From NCBI GenBank assembly GCA_965226545.1, contig OZ245364.1, forward strand, positions 372,001-436,000: 64,000 nt of DNA, in the 5' to 3' direction. The DNA comes from JAHRAW01 sp965226545. Lineage in GTDB: Bacteria; Pseudomonadota; Gammaproteobacteria; Arenicellales; Poriferihabitantaceae. Under the pieces are notes generated by a model that saw only the letters and a program-made list of their open reading frames with translations, had not been told where the DNA came from and made no database searches. A program made the translations under genes and the position numbers. Shown one piece after another: positions 16,474 through 25,482 of the stretch. Each line of letters begins with the position of its first letter. Position 1 is the first letter of the stretch.

Positions 16474-19259
16474 TGCGTTACTTTTTTGCGCAGTTCGCTT
16501 AACTGCGGCTCGAAATCGCTTGCGCCGTTTTTGTCGACAAACACGGCGTAATCAAAGTGCGGATTCTCGTACACAAAAGTGTCTCGCACAAAATCTTCTT
16601 TGCCGCGAAAGTCGTCATCATAATAAGGTGCGCCTTTGGTTTCAATAATCAGCACTTTTTTAATCGCGGCGTTGGACGGCTGGTCAAGGCGATACGGTTT
16701 GCCGTCGCGCTTAATCAACAAAAAATCCGGCGTGTATTTTCCCAACGGCGTTAGGATGCTGAAACTTTGCAGATTGCCGTGCGTGATGCCATTGTAGTAC
16801 AACTCAAAATCGGCAAGCATGCTTTCCTTTAACATCTCGACGATGGCGTTCTTTTCAAAATCGCTGTCGAAGCGATAAGGCAAATAGTTAAAACTAAGGT
16901 CGCGCGGGTCAATGCCTTCATCGTCGAGGTCTTCGGCTAAACGGTGTTGCCGTAAATACATTTTGCGCATGTCGTCTTTTGCAATGTGCGGAATAAAAAT
17001 TCCGCCGCCGCGCGTGATGGTGTTTTCGCCGTCCCACTCCAACAGTTCAATTTTGGCATCCTCCGACATTTTCTCGCGGCGGTATTGACGCTCGTCGGCG
17101 AAACAATCGGCGACCGCATTGACGGCTTGACGCCAAACATAATCGCCGTCTTTGGGGTGCACGGCAAACCAATCGCGTTTGCGGGCGAATTGTTGATAAA
17201 TGCGCGTCAATTGTTCGCCGTGTTCGCTTTCCAACTCGGCGGCGGTGTGTAAGCCCCACAGGGCTTGTTGCAGGTCGGTGAGAAAATCGCCAAAGTGATT
17301 TAAGCGAAAAAAACCGCCGCTTTGTCGCGTGGCTGCATCGGATGCCGTGCGTTGTTCGGCAAGTTGACCGCGTTTGTTAATCGTGGATGTGGTGATGTCG
17401 GCGGCGCCATGCGCCCACCGCTTAAAAAATGCGCGCGTATTAAATTTTTGCAACTGCTCGTGCACCGATTCACCCTCCTTGTCGGTTTCCACCGTTAAAT
17501 ACCAAACGTTTTTCCATTTCAGTTCGCCCAGTTTACTTTTGCGCACAACCACCGGCACGCTGTTGACATCGCCGCGCTGCAGTTGGTCGACCGTTAAATT
17601 ATGCATTGCCTTCAATTGTTCGGCAAGCAATGAATAATTGTCGCCGCCCAAATAAATCAGCGCGGTCTCGTCTTTGGCTTTGGTAACTTCGCGCAAACAT
17701 CTGCAAGTGGTTTGCAACACAAAATTTGTAGTGGTGTTTTTGCGCGGCAACGCCACCGCCGTTAAACTGCGGCAATCCCAACCCTCTTTGCCGACCGCGA
17801 CCAACAACACAACCCGCTTGTCACTGTTCGGGGTGTCTAAACTGTGAAACTTCGACAGTGCATCAGGCGGCAACGGATATTTTTTCGCGTCACCACCTTT
17901 GGCGTAATACGCAAAAATCTCGGAGTGCTGTTGCGGACGGTGGCGGCTATACCACGCCTTAACCGCCGGCAAAATCTCTTCGTTAAGCGCGGCAATCGAC
18001 GGGCAATAAAAGGCAATTTTGCTTTGGGTGTCGTCAGCATATTGCTTGTCATACCCGCCAAAAAAATCATCCAGCGCTTTGTGAATAAACGCCTCTTCGC
18101 GCGGTTCATGGTGACCGACCACCTTGGGCGTTTTAAGAAATACGCCGATGCCTTGCGCCAAAGGAAAGTCATACACGACATCCAAAATGCGCCCGGTGCG
18201 CACTTGTTGCCCGCACACTTCAATTTTATTTTTGGCAAACGGTGTACCCGAGAAACCGTTCGCTTCACGCAAATTTCCGCCGTTCGCCAAAATGCCAACC
18301 GCTTGGCGCAGTTTTTTATCATCGCTTGCCGAGTGATGCGCCTCGTCCAAATACACCGCCAATGCGGGAATGTCGGTCATGCGTTCGCATAACTCATTCG
18401 GCAGCGTATCAGCGTCGCCTTCCAACAACGGCGCATTAACAGCGCGGCGTTCCAGCACCACTTTTTCGGCGTTGGTGATAAACACCAAGCCGCGCGCGCG
18501 GGTTTGCGCCAAGCGGTTGACCTTTTCCAAATTGGGGTTGTTAACGCGCGTGCTTCGTTTGGCGGCGGCGGGGCTGTCCAAAATCTCCAAATGAATTTCG
18601 CGTTTTATCGCTTCGGCATCGGCGGACGGCAAAATCCAATGCGGGTCGAAGTCGCGGATGGTTTTGAGCGACGGCAAAATCGCGGTTTTGGATGCATGTG
18701 GTGCGAGTACGACAAAGTTATGCGCAAAGCGTTTGTCATCCGGCAACAGACGCGAAAAATGCAAATCCGCATAAATCATCGCCGCCATTAAATAGGTTTT
18801 GCCCGCGCCCATCGGCAAACTAAAAACGCGGTTGGGATAGGGAAACCCGCCAAACATTTTGCGCACTTCGGCGTGCCAATCGCCGCGCAAGAGATTGTCG
18901 TTAATGTTCCGCTCAACTTGCGCAAGGTTGTGCGCTTTGGCAAAGGCGATAAGAAACTGTTGCGCCGGGCTGTACGATTCCAAACTGCCGCTGTGTCCGT
19001 ATTCTTCGGCCAAGGCGCGGTCGGTTAAGTGACCTGCATTAATAATGTCGGCAATGATTTGATTGTCGCCGACAAACTTCATCCACAAATGCGCTTCGAA
19101 CGCTTGGCGTTGCGGCAGACGCATCTTGTCGGCTTTGTCCAAATGCCGAAACACCGCGCCAACGATCGATTGACCGTTTTCGCGTTCTTGTTGCGCCCAA
19201 TTCGCAGATTGGCGCATAACCAGCGATGCGATGGAGAAGTCGATGTTGGCGCGTGGCAT
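16452..19259 (-). CDS. DEAD/DEAH helicase with C-terminal nuclease, second system (Type III-like Res)
   Basis: A 935-residue superfamily 2 helicase: MGAGKTY at 150-156, LDEAHHS with DEAH at 305-308, FSGTPFAKN (motif III), GKEGWDC...TTCRCLREV (motifs V and VI). The C-terminus has YTPDFLLI and LIIETKG, a PD-(D/E)XK nuclease pair. The N-terminal 140 residues (FEAHLWMKFVGDN, SPAQQFLIAFAKAHNLAQVE) are specific to this subtype and absent from the first Res. The gene overlaps its methyltransferase partner and precedes it, the reverse of the first operon. Expected role: cleavage of unmethylated foreign DNA with the downstream methylase. It lies 45 bases after the acyl-CoA dehydrogenase gene on the same strand, so read-through is possible. 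Confidence 0.92.
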   Translation of the reverse strand: MPRANIDFSIASLVMRQSANWAQQERENGQSIVGAVFRHLDKADKMRLPQRQAFEAHLWMKFVGDNQIIADIINAGHLTDRALAEEYGHSGSLESYSPAQQFLIAFAKAHNLAQVERNINDNLLRGDWHAEVRKMFGGFPYPNRVFSLPMGAGKTYLMAAMIYADLHFSRLLPDDKRFAHNFVVLAPHASKTAILPSLKTIRDFDPHWILPSADAEAIKREIHLEILDSPAAAKRSTRVNNPNLEKVNRLAQTRARGLVFITNAEKVVLERRAVNAPLLEGDADTLPNELCERMTDIPALAVYLDEAHHSASDDKKLRQAVGILANGGNLREANGFSGTPFAKNKIEVCGQQVRTGRILDVVYDFPLAQGIGVFLKTPKVVGHHEPREEAFIHKALDDFFGGYDKQYADDTQSKIAFYCPSIAALNEEILPAVKAWYSRHRPQQHSEIFAYYAKGGDAKKYPLPPDALSKFHSLDTPNSDKRVVLLVAVGKEGWDCRSLTAVALPRKNTTTNFVLQTTCRCLREVTKAKDETALIYLGGDNYSLLAEQLKAMHNLTVDQLQRGDVNSVPVVVRKSKLGELKWKNVWYLTVETDKEGESVHEQLQKFNTRAFFKRWAHGAADITTSTINKRGQLAEQRTASDAATRQSGGFFRLNHFGDFLTDLQQALWGLHTAAELESEHGEQLTRIYQQFARKRDWFAVHPKDGDYVWRQAVNAVADCFADERQYRREKMSEDAKIELLEWDGENTITRGGGIFIPHIAKDDMRKMYLRQHRLAEDLDDEGIDPRDLSFNYLPYRFDSDFEKNAIVEMLKESMLADFELYYNGITHGNLQSFSILTPLGKYTPDFLLIKRDGKPYRLDQPSNAAIKKVLIIETKGAPYYDDDFRGKEDFVRDTFVYENPHFDYAVFVDKNGASDFEPQLSELRKKVTQWQRKAL

Positions 19260-19304
19260 CAGTGTTCGGCGGCGGTTCGCACGACGGCAGTATAGCCGAT
19301 TGCA

Positions 19305-20468
19305 TCACCCCAAATACCCACCCCTTCCCTGCGGCGTCTTAATCCCCAACAACGCCCCACCCACCTGCGTGCGCAAAATCTGCGCAGTGCCGCCGCCTAT
19401 CGTAAACATCCGCGCGTCGCGCACCATTCGTTCCAGCGGGCGTTCGCGCGAATAGCCGGCGGCGCCGTGTAATTGCAGGGCGTCGTTGGTGATTTTGACG
19501 GCGGATTCGGCGGCGAAGATTTTAACTTGTGCGGATAGGCGGCGGTCGGGGAAGGGGGCGGCGGAGTCGGCGGCTTGATGCAGCAGGGCGCGGGCGGCGT
19601 CCAGGGCGATGGACATATCGGCGAGCATCCATTGCACGCCTTGGAATTCGCCGATGGGGCGACCGAATTGGTGGCGTTGGGCTGTGTAGGCGAGGGCGTG
19701 TTCGAAGGCGCCTTGTGCGATGCCGAGGGCGACGGCGGCGGCGCCCAATCGTTGGGCGTTGTAGGCGGTCATTAATTTATTGAAGCCGAGCGGTGCGCCG
19801 TCGTCATTTAATAACGCCATCTCGGTCGGCACTTCGAGATTGTCGAAGAGGATTTCGGTTTCAGGGATGCCGCGCAAGCCCATCGCCGGTTCGCGTTTGC
19901 CGATGGTTAAACCGCTTGCGCCTTTTATGCCGATAAAGCCGGCGATGCCTTGTGCGCGATTATTTTCGAACACGCGCGCGAAAATTAAATGCAGTTTGGA
20001 TACGCCGCCGCCGGTTATCCAATGTTTTTTACCGTTGATGATAAATCGGTCGCCGCGTTTATCGGCGCGTGTTGTCATCTCGTTTGCGGCACTGCCGGCG
20101 TCGGGTTCGGTGATGCATATCGCCGGCTTGTCGCCGCCGAGCACCAACTGCGATGCCAATTCTTTTTGCGCGTGATTGCCGTAATGCATAATCGCGCCGA
20201 TGGCGCCCATGTTGGCTTCGACGACGATGCGCCCGGTCGCGCCGCAAGCGCGCGCGATTTGTTCGACGACGCGCAATGCATCGGTCAACCCCAACCCGCG
20301 CCCGCCGAATTCGCGCGCGATGGTCATGCCCATCAACCCTTCGCGCGTGAGGTCGGCGACATTGTCGCGCGGATAATTTTCGCTTGCGTCGATGTCGGCG
20401 GCGCGCGCGGCGAAAGTTTGGTCGGCGAGCGTTTTGGCGTTCGCTATTAATTGTTGTGCGGTGTTCAT
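19305..20468 (-). CDS. Acyl-CoA dehydrogenase family protein lacking the usual catalytic Glu
   Basis: A 387-residue flavoprotein of the acyl-CoA dehydrogenase fold: ICITEPDAGSAANEMTTRA and HWITGGG (FAD and substrate loops), GLRGIPETEILFDNLEVP, RHQFGRPIGEFQGVQW, LQLHGAAGYSRERPLERMVRDAR. The usual catalytic glutamate is absent from both common places: the C-terminal YEGT box reads IGGGTAQILR, and the isovaleryl-type position reads YNAQR, with Gln where Glu is expected. A Gln at that position is known from 3-sulfinopropanoyl-CoA desulfinase, so a reaction other than simple dehydrogenation is possible; this is inference. It lies 93 bases after the ferredoxin oxidoreductase gene, separated by a TTAACTT-rich spacer, and may share its transcript. 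Confidence 0.9.
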   Translation of the reverse strand: MNTAQQLIANAKTLADQTFAARAADIDASENYPRDNVADLTREGLMGMTIAREFGGRGLGLTDALRVVEQIARACGATGRIVVEANMGAIGAIMHYGNHAQKELASQLVLGGDKPAICITEPDAGSAANEMTTRADKRGDRFIINGKKHWITGGGVSKLHLIFARVFENNRAQGIAGFIGIKGASGLTIGKREPAMGLRGIPETEILFDNLEVPTEMALLNDDGAPLGFNKLMTAYNAQRLGAAAVALGIAQGAFEHALAYTAQRHQFGRPIGEFQGVQWMLADMSIALDAARALLHQAADSAAPFPDRRLSAQVKIFAAESAVKITNDALQLHGAAGYSRERPLERMVRDARMFTIGGGTAQILRTQVGGALLGIKTPQGRGGYLG

Positions 20469-20561
20469 TTGGGTTGTTAAGTTTGAGTTAACTTAAGTCA
20501 ATTAACTTTGATTAAGTTAACCGTAATTAATTAACTTAGTCGAAGTTTATTTGATTGCACT

Positions 20562-23500
20562 TTACTCGACGATATGCAACCCGCCGCGTCGCCAACTGCG
20601 CATTAACTTTTGATGATGTTCATTATGCCGCGCGATGTTGGCGGCTTTGATGTGACCGAAGCCGCGAATCATTTTCGGCGCGTCCGCGATTTGCACCGCC
20701 AATGCATAATTGCGATGCGCGCCGTTGTTGCGCAACTCATCCAACAGATAATCGATGCTGTGTTCATAATCGCGGATGCATTGGCGTTCTTGTTTGCGCT
20801 CAACGCCGTATGCAAACGGGTCGAGTTTTGTTGCGCGCAAAAATTTTAACTTCGCGAGGATGGCGAATGCATACAAAGTCGATTGCGGAAAGCGGCGTTT
20901 TTTCATTACGCCGCTGATGCGGTCTTTTTTGGCAAACAACGGGGCGGCGAGATGGAATTGCAGTTTAAGTTTGCCGGTAAATTGCGCGCGCAGTTGACGG
21001 CGAAAATCGCCGTTGCTGTACAACCGCGCGACTTCGTATTCATCCTTATACGCGAGTAGCCGAAAATAATTTTGCGCAACGGCGACGGTCAATGCATTGT
21101 CGGTGCAATCATTCGATTCACTTGATGCACTTGATTCACTTATCGAGTCACCGTTTGATTTGTCGTGCACTTTGTCATGCACTTCACCGTCCACTTCACC
21201 GCGCAACAACGCATCGCATTGACGCGCGCGATTAACCAACGCCATATATCGTTCGGCATAGGATTCGTTTTGATAATCGATTAACCGTTGCCGTCGCACT
21301 TCGATGATGTCGTCCAACTCAGTTAACGCTCGATGCGGTTGTGCCGCAAATAAATTTTCAACCGCGCGCAAATTAACCGCCGCGCGTCTCCCCCATAAAA
21401 ACGCCTGCTGATTACTCTCAATCGCAACACCGTTTAATTCAATCGCGCGCGCGATGGATTGTCGGCTGACCGGAATCAAACCGCGTTGCCAAGCGTAACC
21501 GAGCAACACCATATTGGCGGCGATGGCGTCGCCGACCAATTCGCGCGCAATGCGCGTGGCGTTTAAGAATTGCGCGTCGCGACTCTCGAAGCGCACGCCG
21601 TCGCGCAATTGTTGCATCGGCAAACGATAATCGGCGTCATAAACAAATTCGGCGGTCGGGGTTTCGTTGTCGTTGACGATGGCGGTTGCGCGCGACGGGT
21701 CGATGCGCGCCAATGAATCCGACATCGCCGCCACCACCAAATCGCAACCGAGCAATACATCGACCGCGCCTTCGTTGATGCGCATTGTGTGTATCGCGGC
21801 GCGATGCGATTCATCTTGCAGTGAATCGTTGGCGGCGGTGTTCGATGCATAGTGCGATACATTGTTCGATGCACTGTGCAGTGCACCGTGCGATGCATTG
21901 TGCGACCAAGGGTTCGACGAAGTGTTCGATGAAGGGCGCGCGGCGATGCGGACATGGCTGAGTACCGCGCCGAATTTTTGCGCCAAGCCGGTTTGATGCA
22001 GGGTAGTGCATTCTTTGCCGTCCAAATGCGCCGCCATTGCAATCAATGCGCCGACGGTTAACACGCCGCTGCCGCCGACGCCGGCGAGCAGGATGTTGCA
22101 CGGTTGTGTTGGGTTTAATTGCGCATCGGTTAAGTGCGAGTCATTTAAGTTGACGGCACTGTTCGAGTCATTAATACTGTTCGCATTAACAAACCGCGAC
22201 GGTTCCGGCAAAACAATATCGACATTGCCGCGCGCGACGGTTGGGCGGCGCACTTGCGCGCCGGTGATGCTGACAAAACTCGGGCAGAAACCGTCCAAGC
22301 AGGCGTAATCGGCGTTGCATGCACTTTGGTCGATTTGGCGTTTGACGCCGAATTCGGTTGGCAACGGCAACAGCGATAAACAATTCGATGCCGCACCGCA
22401 ATCGCCGCAACCTTCGCACACTTCGGCGTTGATAAAAATCCGTTCATTGATTTGCGGCATTGCGCCGGTTTTGCGGCGGCGGCGTTTTTCCGCGGCGCAA
22501 GTTTGGTCATAAATAATCACGCTGACGCCGCGCACTTGTCGACAATGGTTTTGCAGTCGCGCCAATTCATCGCGCGCATGCACGGCGACATCCTTGCGGG
22601 TTAACTTTAATTTATTGCGCAATTGTGCGCGCGCAGCCTCGGGGTTTTCGGCGACGACTGTTAAATATGCAACGCCTTCACCGCGCAATTGCGCGACCAA
22701 TTGTGACAAGGTTAACTTGCCGTCGACCGATTGTCCGCCGGTCATGGCCACGGCATCGTTGTATAAAATTTTATAAGTGAGATTGACGCCGCTTGCAATC
22801 GCGGCGCGCACCGCCAAGATGCCGCTGTGAAAATAGGTGCCGTCGCCGATGTTTTGGAATGCGTGTTGCGTATCGGTAAACGGCGCGATGCCAATCCAAG
22901 ATGCGCCTTCGCCGCCCATCTGGGTGAACAATTCGGTGTTGCGATGCATCCACTTTGCCATGTAATGACAGCCGATGCCGGCCAAGCCGACGGCATCCTC
23001 GGGCAATCGCGTCGATGTGTTGTGCGGGCAGCCGGAACAAAAATGCGGCGCGCGAATCGGGTTCGGGGTGCGCGCGGCCAACCTTTGTTGTTTATCCGCA
23101 TGATGTTGCAGGCGTTGTTGCATTGCATCGCGCAATGCATCGGTGGCGCGCGCCAATCGTGCAAGGCGCGGCGCCAAAACGTGCGCGACGATGGTTGGCG
23201 TGAGTTCGCCGGCGGTGGGAATCAACGGTGCGCCGTGTTCATCGCGTTTGCCGATGATGCGCGTCGCCGCGCCGTATAAAAGCGCGCGCAATTGTTGTTC
23301 GATAACATCGCGCTTTTCTTCGATGACGATAATTTCCTCAAGTCCGTTTGCAAACGCGCGCACACTTTTTTCATCGAGCGGCCACGACAAACCGATTTTA
23401 TAAATGCGCACGCCGAGCATCGACAACCGCGCATCGTCCAAGCCCAATTCGCCGAGAGATTCGAGCGTGTCCAAATGCGATTTGCCGGAGGTGACGATGC

Positions 23501-24326
23501 CCAATTGCGCGCGCGCACCGTCGCAGGTGATGCGGTTGATGCCGTTGGCGCGGGCAAAGGCGCGCGCGGCATCGATGCGATGGTCGTACAGCAACGCCTC
23601 TTGTTCGAGCGGCGTGGCCGGCCATTGCGCGTTTAATCCGCCGGGCGGCGACGCGAATTCGACGCGTTGTATCGACACGCGGCGCGGGTCAATCTCGGCG
23701 GTCATCGCCGCGTCCATGTTGTCGGTAATCGCTTTCATGCCAACCCAGCAGCCGCAAAACCGCGACAAGGCCCAGCCGAGTACGCCGTAATCCAACACCT
23801 CCTGCACATTCGCCGGGTTCAACACCGGCACGGCCGCGGCGATTAACGCCGGCTCGCTTTGATGCGCGGTGGTCGATGATTTGCATGCATGGTCGTCGCC
23901 GGCGATTGCCAACACGCCGCCGTGCGCGGTGGTGCCGAAGGCGTTGGCGTGTTTAATGGCATCCAAACTGCGGTCGACGCCGGGGCCTTTGCCATACCAC
24001 ATTGCAAACACGCCCTGATAATTTGCGTCCGGCAACAAATGCACCTGCTGCGTTCCCCATACGGCGGTCGCGGCGAGGTCTTCATTAACCGCCGGCGCGA
24101 AACGGATGTCGTATTCATCCAGCCATTTGCCGGCCTTCCACAACGCCACATCCAAAGTGCCGACCGGCGAGCCGCGATAGCCGCTGATAAACCCGGCGGT
24201 GCGCAAGCCGCGCGCGCGGTCGCGTTGTTGCTGCAGCATCGGCAGCCGCACCAACGCTTCGATGCCGGTCAAATAAGCGCGCGTCGCCGTGCGGGCGTAT
24301 TTGTCGTCGAGTGATGCCGGTTGCAT
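20562..24326 (-). CDS. Fused indolepyruvate ferredoxin oxidoreductase family protein
   Basis: A 1254-residue fusion of all parts of a 2-oxoacid:ferredoxin oxidoreductase of the indolepyruvate type. Residues 15-215 are the pyrimidine-binding domain (GFISGYRGSPVGTLD, FAPAVNEDLAATAVWG). Residues 425-600 are the TPP domain (HFCSGCPHNTSTR, GDGTYFHSG). Residues 637-681 are an Fe-S region with seven Cys (CEGCGDCGAASNC and later). Residues 743 onward are the gamma domain (LLAGVGGSGVLTVG, GLAQKFGAVLSHVRI). It converts aryl- or branched-chain 2-oxoacids to acyl-CoA with ferredoxin reduction. Three low-complexity insertions break conserved parts: 712-741, 798-846 (Ser/Asn/His-rich) and about 1080-1115 (E-V-H-D-K and Ser/Glu-rich). 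The start is the family-typical MQPASLDDKY. Confidence 0.93.
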   Translation of the reverse strand: MQPASLDDKYARTATRAYLTGIEALVRLPMLQQQRDRARGLRTAGFISGYRGSPVGTLDVALWKAGKWLDEYDIRFAPAVNEDLAATAVWGTQQVHLLPDANYQGVFAMWYGKGPGVDRSLDAIKHANAFGTTAHGGVLAIAGDDHACKSSTTAHQSEPALIAAAVPVLNPANVQEVLDYGVLGWALSRFCGCWVGMKAITDNMDAAMTAEIDPRRVSIQRVEFASPPGGLNAQWPATPLEQEALLYDHRIDAARAFARANGINRITCDGARAQLGIVTSGKSHLDTLESLGELGLDDARLSMLGVRIYKIGLSWPLDEKSVRAFANGLEEIIVIEEKRDVIEQQLRALLYGAATRIIGKRDEHGAPLIPTAGELTPTIVAHVLAPRLARLARATDALRDAMQQRLQHHADKQQRLAARTPNPIRAPHFCSGCPHNTSTRLPEDAVGLAGIGCHYMAKWMHRNTELFTQMGGEGASWIGIAPFTDTQHAFQNIGDGTYFHSGILAVRAAIASGVNLTYKILYNDAVAMTGGQSVDGKLTLSQLVAQLRGEGVAYLTVVAENPEAARAQLRNKLKLTRKDVAVHARDELARLQNHCRQVRGVSVIIYDQTCAAEKRRRRKTGAMPQINERIFINAEVCEGCGDCGAASNCLSLLPLPTEFGVKRQIDQSACNADYACLDGFCPSFVSITGAQVRRPTVARGNVDIVLPEPSRFVNANSINDSNSAVNLNDSHLTDAQLNPTQPCNILLAGVGGSGVLTVGALIAMAAHLDGKECTTLHQTGLAQKFGAVLSHVRIAARPSSNTSSNPWSHNASHGALHSASNNVSHYASNTAANDSLQDESHRAAIHTMRINEGAVDVLLGCDLVVAAMSDSLARIDPSRATAIVNDNETPTAEFVYDADYRLPMQQLRDGVRFESRDAQFLNATRIARELVGDAIAANMVLLGYAWQRGLIPVSRQSIARAIELNGVAIESNQQAFLWGRRAAVNLRAVENLFAAQPHRALTELDDIIEVRRQRLIDYQNESYAERYMALVNRARQCDALLRGEVDGEVHDKVHDKSNGDSISESSASSESNDCTDNALTVAVAQNYFRLLAYKDEYEVARLYSNGDFRRQLRAQFTGKLKLQFHLAAPLFAKKDRISGVMKKRRFPQSTLYAFAILAKLKFLRATKLDPFAYGVERKQERQCIRDYEHSIDYLLDELRNNGAHRNYALAVQIADAPKMIRGFGHIKAANIARHNEHHQKLMRSWRRGGLHIVE

Positions 24327-24517
24327 TTTGATTGGCGAGGGTGTGGGTGGCGATTTTGATGTCGTTATTGTAGCGATATTGGTAAACGCGGGGTTGGGGT
24401 TATTTAATGTGTGTGACTGTTACTTAATGAGTGCGATGGTTAATTTGCCGAGTTGTTAATTAAATGAGTGCATCGTGTCGGCGGCGTCACTGTCAATGCC
24501 GTTACTGCCGTCACTAT

Positions 24518-24613
24518 GTCAACATCGCCAACACCGCCAAAAAACCGCCGCGATTGTGCGTTATGCCACATTGTTTATGCGCACAGAAGGCGATGATGCG
24601 CGCACTTACACGA
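24518..24613 (+). repeat. Direct repeat, left copy
   Basis: About 95 bases with the core CCGCCGCGATTGTGCGTTAT and GCCACATTGTTTATGCGCAC match 25234-25319. The rest of the gap 24327-24681 holds only AGTGNN-type degenerate repeats. The repeat lies just upstream of the small coiled-coil gene. It may be a duplicated promoter region or the end of a small mobile cassette. No transposase is present. Confidence 0.8.
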
Positions 24614-24681
24614 GGCGTGTTTTTACCCCCGACTTCGTGTTAAACTCACTTTATACTTTCCGCCCCGAGGCGCTTAACCCA

Positions 24682-25128
24682 ATGGTAAAACTTTACGACA
24701 AAGACGACCCTAATCAAGTCAAAGAAGATCAAACCCCTTACGGTGACGAATCCAGCGACGACTCATCGCCGGCGGCGTTGCACGGTCGCGTAGTACGTTT
24801 GGAAACCAACGCCAAACACAACGCCAACAAAGAAGACATCGCCCACTTGGCAGGCGAAGTCAAAAGCGGCCTCGCTAAACTGGATGGCAAAATCGACACT
24901 GTCGATGCCAAACTGAGCGGCAAAATCGAAACCGTCAAAACCGAATTAATCGGCAAAATCCAAACCGTCAAAACCGAAACCGACACCAAGTTTGCCAAAG
25001 TTTACGCCGAACTCGCATGGATGAAAAAATTGCTATACGTGTCCATCGGCATGCAGGTCATCGACTTTGCCCAAGACAGCCCAATCATTGCGAGTATCAT
25101 CAGTGTGCTCGTCAACCTTTTTCGATAA
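24682..25128 (+). CDS. Small coiled-coil protein with hydrophobic C-terminus
   Basis: A 148-residue protein starting MVKLYDKDDPNQ. A longer frame from 24475 would translate the direct repeat, so ATG 24682 is preferred. Residues 20-40 are acidic and Ser-rich. Residues 45-115 form a coiled coil with an 11-residue repeat (KLDGKIDTVDA / KLSGKIETVKT / ELIGKIQTVKT). The end (LLYVSIGMQVIDFAQDSPIIASIISVLVNLF) is hydrophobic and could insert in or lie on a membrane. The layout resembles small coiled-coil accessory proteins of unknown function. A strong rho-independent terminator follows 42 bases after the stop. The gene stands between two direct repeats, so it may be a mobile or recently acquired cassette. 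Confidence 0.7.
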   Translation: MVKLYDKDDPNQVKEDQTPYGDESSDDSSPAALHGRVVRLETNAKHNANKEDIAHLAGEVKSGLAKLDGKIDTVDAKLSGKIETVKTELIGKIQTVKTETDTKFAKVYAELAWMKKLLYVSIGMQVIDFAQDSPIIASIISVLVNLFR

Positions 25129-25170
25129 ACCGGCAAATGCCAAGCGTAAGCATCAATAAACGCGCCAATA

Positions 25171-25201
25171 AACCCGCCTGTTGTATTGGGCGGGTTTTTT
25201 T
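25171..25201 (+). terminator. Rho-independent terminator after the small coiled-coil gene
   Basis: Perfect 8-base stem AACCCGCC / GGCGGGTT with a 10-base loop, the stem running into a run of T's (25195-25201). It stands 42 bases after the stop codon. Confidence 0.88.
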
Positions 25202-25233
25202 ATCGAAGTCGCCGCCGTCCACCGTTCATAATC

Positions 25234-25319
25234 GTCAACATCACCAAAAAAACCGCCGCGATTGTGCGTTATGCCACATTTTTTATGCGCACAGACGGCG
25301 ATGATGCGCACACTTCACG
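25234..25319 (+). repeat. Direct repeat, right copy
   Basis: This matches the left copy at 24518-24613 with a few substitutions and one short deletion (GTCAACATCACC versus GTCAACATCGCCAACACC). It lies after the terminator of the coiled-coil gene and ahead of an orphan terminator at 25421-25463. If the repeat carries a promoter, as its position in front of the left gene suggests, it would drive the short stretch 25320-25463. Confidence 0.8.
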
Positions 25320-25463
25320 AAACGGATTATCGGAAGTTCTGCAGGATGCAGGTGCGCGTCGGGGGGTGGGGGTGGTTCCCCGCATAACTCGGCGTGGTAG
25401 TGACCGGGAAGTTGGTTGTGCCCCTCGAGTCGTTTTCCTCATGAGCGACTCGAGGGGTTTTTT
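25320..25463 (+). ncRNA. Candidate small RNA ending in a strong terminator
   Basis: No convincing protein is encoded between the right repeat copy and the terminator, yet a very strong plus-strand terminator ends the stretch. The sequence is G-rich (CGGGGGGTGGGGGTGG) and offers internal pairing with GGTTCCCCGC. It does not match tmRNA, 6S, 4.5S or RNase P RNA by eye. The 5' end is unknown. This is a proposal from terminator position and non-coding character only. Confidence 0.3.
25421..25463 (+). terminator. Strong rho-independent terminator, plus strand
   Basis: Perfect 12-base stem CCCCTCGAGTCG (25421-25432) / CGACTCGAGGGG (25446-25457) with a 13-base loop, followed by TTTTTT. The T-run is on the plus strand only, so it does not serve the convergent kinase gene ending at 25483. 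It must end a transcript coming from the left. Confidence 0.9.
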
Positions 25464-25482
25464 GTTTGTGATGTTTATTTTA

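Noticed and set aside
24475..24681. N-terminal extension of the small coiled-coil protein from 24475
   Set aside because: It would translate the direct repeat copy and intergenic repeats; the ATG at 24682 gives a compact, compositionally uniform protein.
25421..25463. Terminator for the AmgK-like gene
   Set aside because: The T-run is on the plus strand only; on the minus strand the stem is not followed by T's.
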